The notes beneath the pieces are model-generated. The model did no database searches, was not told where the DNA came from, and was given only the letters and a program-made list of their open reading frames with translations. This document shows, piece after piece, positions 60,352 through 64,000 of a stretch of 64,000 bases of DNA. Origin of the DNA: Mesorhizobium sp. M2D.F.Ca.ET.226.01.1.1 (GTDB lineage Bacteria > Pseudomonadota > Alphaproteobacteria > Rhizobiales > Rhizobiaceae); NCBI RefSeq assembly GCF_004022705.2, contig NZ_RZOY02000002.1, forward strand, positions 349,758 through 413,757, read 5' to 3'. The position numbers and the translations under genes are program-made. Position 1 is the first letter of the stretch, and every line of letters begins with the position of its first letter.

Positions 60352-60374
60352 CCGGTGGCATTTCTTGCCACCGG
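60352..60374 (-). terminator. Hairpin downstream of the DUF465 gene
   Basis: A perfect 9-bp stem CCGGTGGCA / TGCCACCGG with a 5-base loop. No strong T-tract follows on the minus strand. It lies about 45 bases after the DUF465 stop. Confidence 0.5.
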
Positions 60375-60419
60375 TAGGTTGGCACCGCGGCGGGAGCGGT
60401 GATGTCGCCTGAAGAAGGC

Positions 60420-60599
60420 TCAGTGCGAGGTCGGTTTCCCTTTCAGCTTTTCAATCTCGTCCTTGATTGCCAACTTGCGCCGCTTGAGATTCACAATTTC
60501 GAGGTCGTCCACCGAAGGATGGTTCATCGCATCGATAAGTTCACGCTCGATGTCACCGTGTTTCCGCTGCAACTCATCAAGATGGGATGCAAGAGACAT
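60420..60599 (-). CDS. YdcH/DUF465 family small protein, copy 1
   Basis: A 59-residue frame: MSLASHLDELQRKHGDIERELIDAMNHPSVDDLEIVNLKRRKLAIKDEIEKLKGKPTSH. The core HxxLxxEL..DxxIxxLKRRKLxLKDEIxxL is the DUF465/YdcH signature, two short helices of unknown role. The ATG at 60599 has GGGAGAACC at good spacing. It is divergent from a second DUF465 gene. Confidence 0.85.
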   Translation of the reverse strand: MSLASHLDELQRKHGDIERELIDAMNHPSVDDLEIVNLKRRKLAIKDEIEKLKGKPTSH

Positions 60600-60840
60600 G
60601 ATTGGTTCTCCCTTTCATGGTTTCCTCGATTGCAGCCGTCGCGGGCGCCTCCACCGCAGGTTGCGACTGTGACGGCACCATGACACTTTGCCACCAACCG
60701 ATCTCGATGTCGAATGCCACGTGGTAGCATTCCACGACAAAGTGAAATGTGATAAGGGCTGCGCGCCGGTCACCGACAGAAACCCGACCGGCCCCGCCCA
60801 GACAGCCCGATTGGGCGACGCATACGCAAAACGGTAGATA

Positions 60841-61044
60841 ATGTCCGAACAGGAACAGGCTGAAATACGCCTCGAATATTCCCGGCTCAAACAGGAACAC
60901 GCCGATTTCGACGCCGCCATCAACGCGATGATCGCCACCGGTTGTGACCCGCTTCAGATCCAGCGCATGAAAAAGAAGAAGCTGATGCTGAAAGACCGGC
61001 TGTCGGCGCTGGAGGACCGCATTATCCCGGACATCATCGCCTAA
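60841..61044 (+). CDS. YdcH/DUF465 family small protein, copy 2
   Basis: A 67-residue protein: MSEQEQAEIRLEYSRLKQEHADFDAAINAMIATGCDPLQIQRMKKKKLMLKDRLSALEDRIIPDIIA. It has the same DUF465 core (LKxEHxDxDxAIxxM...DxLxIQRMKKKKLxLKD) and lies 240 bases from copy 1 in opposite orientation. DUF465 genes often come in such pairs in rhizobia. Function unknown. Confidence 0.85.
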   Translation: MSEQEQAEIRLEYSRLKQEHADFDAAINAMIATGCDPLQIQRMKKKKLMLKDRLSALEDRIIPDIIA

Positions 61045-61056
61045 GGCGTGTTGAGA

Positions 61057-61179
61057 TTCAGGTCAGGCTGAGTCGAAAATGGTGGTTTCCGAGAACCGGA
61101 GCGGAGCGTACTTGAAGTACGCGAGCACCGGAGGCGCAGGAGGCCGCCATTCGCAGGCCGGCCTCACCTGAATATCGAC
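61057..61179. repeat. Interspersed repeat B, copy 2
   Basis: Same element as at 43615-43737: TTCAGGTCAGGC / GCCTCACCTGAA termini, nested ATGGTGG, and the central GCGTACT-TGAA-GTACGC hairpin. It sits between the DUF465 gene and the IclR regulator's 3' end. Confidence 0.85.
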
Positions 61180-61210
61180 ACGCCTTGGATCAATAACCGG
61201 CTCAACGCCG

Positions 61211-62011
61211 TCACGAGATCGAAAGCCGCGCCGCGCGCTCGCGCAGCACGGTCAGCAGTTCGCCTGTACGGTCCTCGGACGTGTCGATCGGCACCACCAG
61301 GCACATCGTCGCCTCGACCTTGCCGGGAGCCGAGAACACGGGCGCCGCAAGGCATTTGGTATAGGCATCGACCAGGCCCGATGTGACGCAATAGCCGGTG
61401 ACCCGGGCCTTTCCGATGTCGTCGATGAAATCGTCGAGCGCGATCTTGCGGCCGTCCGGCAGCACGAGATCGTCTTGCGTGACCATCGCTTCGATCCGGC
61501 CGCGGTCGAGACCGGCAAGCAGCAGCCGGCCGGAAGCCGTCCAGGGCAGCGGGATCTGCAAGCCGGTGGCCGAGCTGATGCGGAACGGCCTGTTGCCGGG
61601 GCTGGAGTGGACGATCGTGTAGCGGCCGCTCTGCAGCATGCACAGCTCTGATGTCTCGCCGGTCTCTCGCGACAGCGTGTCGACCTCCTGGCGGCCGCGC
61701 CGTAAGAGGTCGTTGCCGCGCATATAGGCCATTCCATAGAGATAGAGCTTCTTGCCGAAATAGACGCGGTTGCCGTCGCCGGCCATTTCCAGGAGCCCGG
61801 CTTCGACCAGCTCGCGCACCAGCGTGTAGGTCGTCGAGCGCGGGGCATTCAGCCCCTTGGCCAACTCGCCAATGCCGATCGCGCGCTGATTGGCGTGCAG
61901 GAATTCCAGCATGTTCAAGACCCTGTTGAGGCCCTTTTCCCGCGAGTTCGCGGGCCGCTCTTCGTCGGCGCCTTCGGTCGGCCACGCGTTCAGCGTTTCA
62001 CCATCTTGCAT
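61211..62011 (-). CDS. IclR-family transcriptional regulator
   Basis: A 266-residue protein. A winged helix at about 25-85 (LNRVLNMLEFLHANQRAIGIGELAKGLNAPRSTTYTLVRELVEAGLLEM) is followed by an IclR ligand-binding (GAF-like) domain. It is divergent from a Tat-exported binding protein and two ABC permease genes, so it probably controls that importer. Two palindromic sites lie in the intergenic region. Confidence 0.9.
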   Translation of the reverse strand: MQDGETLNAWPTEGADEERPANSREKGLNRVLNMLEFLHANQRAIGIGELAKGLNAPRSTTYTLVRELVEAGLLEMAGDGNRVYFGKKLYLYGMAYMRGNDLLRRGRQEVDTLSRETGETSELCMLQSGRYTIVHSSPGNRPFRISSATGLQIPLPWTASGRLLLAGLDRGRIEAMVTQDDLVLPDGRKIALDDFIDDIGKARVTGYCVTSGLVDAYTKCLAAPVFSAPGKVEATMCLVVPIDTSEDRTGELLTVLRERAARLSIS

Positions 62012-62029
62012 TGTCGATTCCTGGTGTTA

Positions 62030-62071
62030 GTATCTGTCTTGTACAGGATACACGCGTCTCTTGTAAGAGAC
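62030..62071. promoter_or_regulatory. Two operator-like palindromes upstream of the IclR gene and ABC operon
   Basis: GTATC...GATAC with inner CTGT/ACAG (62030-62051) and GTCTCTT-GT-AAGAGAC (62056-62071, perfect). Both contain TCTTGTA, as expected for two binding sites of one regulator. Confidence 0.55.
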
Positions 62072-62132
62072 AATCGCTGTCGCGATGCGTATTTCTGCAG
62101 CATTGGGGAACAAACCATCAAAGGAGGTCGCC

Positions 62133-63005
62133 GTGAACGACACATCCGGCAGACGTGATTTTCTGAAACTGGGAATGGCGGGCCTTGCCACCGCCGGCGC
62201 GCTCACCGCAATCAGCGCCGAGAAGGCGGCGGCGCAAGCCGCGTCGGACAGCGTGCTGCGCACCGCGCTCGATCGCGGCAAGCTGATCGTCGGCACCGGC
62301 AGCACCAATGCGCCGTGGCATTTCGAGAATGATGCCGGCGAGCTGGTCGGCATGGACATCACCATGGGCCGCATCCTCGCCAAGGGCCTTTTCGACGACC
62401 CGACCAAGGTCGAGTTCGTACCCCAGGACCCGGCGCAGCGCATCCCGAACGTGACGACCAACAAGGTCGACATCACTATCCAGTTCATGACCATGACCGC
62501 GCAGCGCTCGCAGCTGATCCATTTCTCGCGGCCTTACTATGTCGAAGGCGTCGCGCTGCTCACCCTGCCCGGCTCCGAGAACAAGACCTTCGACAAGCTC
62601 CTGGCCAACGGCGCCAACACCCGCATCTCGATCCTGCAGAATGTCGATGCCGAAAGCTCGGTGCATTTCGCCTTGCCGCAGGCGCAGGTGATGCAGATCG
62701 ACACCCAGGCCAACGTGCTGCAGGCGCTGGAGTCCAAGCGCGTCGACGCCGCCGCGGTCGACCTCTCGACCGTGCGCTGGCTCGCCTCGCGCAACCCGGA
62801 CAAATATTTCGATGCCGGCAAGAGCTGGTACTCGATGCTTTACGGCGCGGCCGTCAGGCAGGGCGATCTCGACTGGCTGACCTTCGTCAACCAGACCTTC
62901 ACCATCGCCATGTTCGGCCATGAGACGGCGCTCTACGACGCCGCCTTCAAGGAATATTTCGGCCAGGAGCCGCCGCCGCGTCATCCGGGCTTCCCGGTCA
63001 TCTGA
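62133..63005 (+). CDS. ABC transporter solute-binding protein with Tat signal
   Basis: A 290-residue type II periplasmic binding protein (SBP_bac_3 type, as in polar amino acid importers). The N-terminus NDTSGRRDFLKLGMAGLATAGAL is a twin-arginine signal (SGRRDFLK), so it is exported folded. Segments such as LIVGTGSTNAPWHFENDAGELVGMDI and VDITIQFMTMTAQRSQLIHFSRPYYVEGVALL are typical. GTG 62133 has a perfect AAAGGAGGT site. ATG 62085 would bury the signal. The ligand is unknown. Confidence 0.88.
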   Translation: MNDTSGRRDFLKLGMAGLATAGALTAISAEKAAAQAASDSVLRTALDRGKLIVGTGSTNAPWHFENDAGELVGMDITMGRILAKGLFDDPTKVEFVPQDPAQRIPNVTTNKVDITIQFMTMTAQRSQLIHFSRPYYVEGVALLTLPGSENKTFDKLLANGANTRISILQNVDAESSVHFALPQAQVMQIDTQANVLQALESKRVDAAAVDLSTVRWLASRNPDKYFDAGKSWYSMLYGAAVRQGDLDWLTFVNQTFTIAMFGHETALYDAAFKEYFGQEPPPRHPGFPVI

Positions 63006-63119
63006 CAAGCCATACGCCAAGCCGGCGGAGGGAGCCGTCCTTCCGCCTGTTTTTCCTCGACACAGGCCTGGCGGGTGACGGATGCTCGATCCGTCATCGC
63101 TGGCTATTGAGACGGACGC

Positions 63120-63785
63120 ATGGGCTATACGCTCAATTTCAACCTGATCTGGCGGCATTTCGACAAGCTGTGGGGCGGGCTGCTGCTCAGTCTCGAGCTT
63201 GCCGTGATTTCGATCGCCATCGGCATCGTCATCGGCCTTGTGCTGGCGGTCTGGTATGTCTCGGCCGGACGCGTGGTGCGCGGCATCATCGCGGCCTATG
63301 TCGAATTCATCCGCAACGTGCCGCTGATCCTGCTGGTTTATCTGGTCTTCTACGGCCTGCCGACGGTCGTCGATCTCGTCTATAGCGCGCAGACCTCTTT
63401 CGTCGCGACGCTCGCCCTCTACAGCGGCGCCTATCTGGTCGAAGTGTTCCGCTCCGGCCTGGAAGCCGTGCCGCGCGGCCAGCTCGATGCCGGCAAGGCG
63501 ATCGGGCTGACGCCCTGGCAGCGGCTCATCCATGTGCGCCTCCCGACCATGATGCGCATCACCTTGCCGGCGCTCTCCAACACCTTCATCTCGCTGTTCA
63601 AGGATACGTCCGTCGCTTCCGTCATCTCGGTGCCGGAGCTGACCTATGGCGCGCAGTGGATCAACTTCAACACCTTCCGCATCGTCGAGGTCTATCTCGT
63701 GGTGACGGCGATGTATCTGATGACGGGCTATATTCTGCTTTTCGCGCTGCGCCTTGTCGAGCGCTGGTACCGGACGGCGCGCTGA
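63120..63785 (+). CDS. Polar amino-acid-type ABC permease, first subunit
   Basis: A 221-residue membrane protein with about five helices and the HisM/GlnP-type EAA loop (LDAGKAIGLTPWQRLIHVRLPTMMRITLPALSNTFISLFKDTSVASVISVPEL). It partners with the binding protein encoded upstream and with a second permease whose start lies 1 base after its stop. ATG 63120 is weakly supported. Confidence 0.9.
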   Translation: MGYTLNFNLIWRHFDKLWGGLLLSLELAVISIAIGIVIGLVLAVWYVSAGRVVRGIIAAYVEFIRNVPLILLVYLVFYGLPTVVDLVYSAQTSFVATLALYSGAYLVEVFRSGLEAVPRGQLDAGKAIGLTPWQRLIHVRLPTMMRITLPALSNTFISLFKDTSVASVISVPELTYGAQWINFNTFRIVEVYLVVTAMYLMTGYILLFALRLVERWYRTAR

Positions 63786-63786
63786 G

Positions 63787-64000
63787 ATGCTGGGTCAGAT
63801 CGCCTACGCTCTGCCGTTCCTCGCCCAAGGCTTCGCGCTGACGCTCTGGGTGTCGTTGCTGGTCGTCGTGCTGTCGCTCGTCGCCGGCGTCATCCTCGGC
63901 GTCGGCCTGGTCTATGGACCCGCGCCAATACGCTGGGCTGTGCGCATCTTCTCGGACACCATCCGCGGCATTCCGATCCTGGTGCTGATCTTCTTCGTCT
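63787..64000 (+). CDS. Second polar amino-acid-type ABC permease (cut by window end)
   Basis: The visible 71 residues (MLGQIAYALPFLAQGFALTLWVSLLVVVLSLVAGVILGVGLVYGPAPIRWAVRIFSDTIRGIPILVLIFFV) are an HisQ/GlnP-type permease N-terminus with the family phrase RGIPILVLIFF. It is coupled to the first permease. The ATPase is presumably beyond the window. Confidence 0.88.
   Translation, partial: MLGQIAYALPFLAQGFALTLWVSLLVVVLSLVAGVILGVGLVYGPAPIRWAVRIFSDTIRGIPILVLIFFV

Overview
The window reads as a chromosomal segment of a high-GC alphaproteobacterium of the order Hyphomicrobiales (Rhizobiales), most probably Mesorhizobium or a close relative. This rests on the PhyR/EcfG-type general stress genes, the pstSCAB-phoU-phoB layout, the rluD-rpoH and DUF4164-zapA-tkt-gap-pgk-fba neighbourhoods, the cell-cycle regulator TrcR, several DUF1127 and DUF465 small proteins, and palindromic interspersed repeats of the kind common in that genus. 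No searches were run, so family names come from motif and sequence recognition.

Layout. 1-4.8 kb: end of phyR, then a general stress cluster (DUF1328 membrane peptide, HWE-type sensor kinase, small envelope proteins). Three sites match the sigma-EcfG consensus GGAAC-N16/17-CGTT at sensible distances from genes. A second, membrane-bound CHASE/HWE kinase faces them. 4.8-9.8 kb: xylose-type ABC importer xylF-xylH-xylG with a divergent ROK repressor. 10.2-15.5 kb: high-affinity phosphate operon pstS-pstC-pstA-pstB-phoU-phoB behind a three-repeat Pho box, with no phoR beside it. 16.1-19.9 kb: a soluble five-PAS hybrid histidine kinase. 20-26.6 kb: small secreted proteins, a GST with a histone-like Ala/Lys tail, VOC proteins, and a roughly 2.5 kb islet between tRNA-Glu(CTC) and a degenerate copy of that tRNA's 3' half. 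26.6-30.6 kb: rluD, rpoH, a 1-Cys peroxiredoxin, zapA and DUF4164.

30.8-38.7 kb: central carbon genes tkt, gap, pgk and class I fba. A K+/H+ antiporter lies between gap and pgk and is flanked by two copies of the main repeat. 38.8-43.5 kb: DUF899, a frameshifted SGNH hydrolase, two DUF1127 genes, a WYL regulator locus with strong palindromes, and trcR. 43.7-50.1 kb: quinone oxidoreductase, MFS transporter, two ArsR-type regulators (one with an AHSA1 protein), GST, alpha/beta hydrolase with a divergent HxlR regulator. 50.3-52.4 kb: rpmF, mtgA and a polyprenyl diphosphate synthase. 52.4-55.3 kb: LysR regulator divergent from two short-chain dehydrogenases and a tautomerase. 55.5-57.8 kb: a membrane-bound hybrid kinase whose catalytic half is nearly a copy of the five-PAS kinase. 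58-61 kb: SLT/SPOR lytic transglycosylase, ispG and two DUF465 genes. 61.2-64 kb: IclR regulator divergent from a Tat-exported solute-binding protein and two polar amino-acid-type permeases, the last cut by the window edge.

Most of the window is conserved chromosome. The most unusual items are the tRNA-Glu islet, the EcfG promoter set, the large operator-like palindromes near the WYL and DUF1127 genes, the histone-tailed GST, the split SGNH hydrolase and the restructured repeat copy upstream of pstS.
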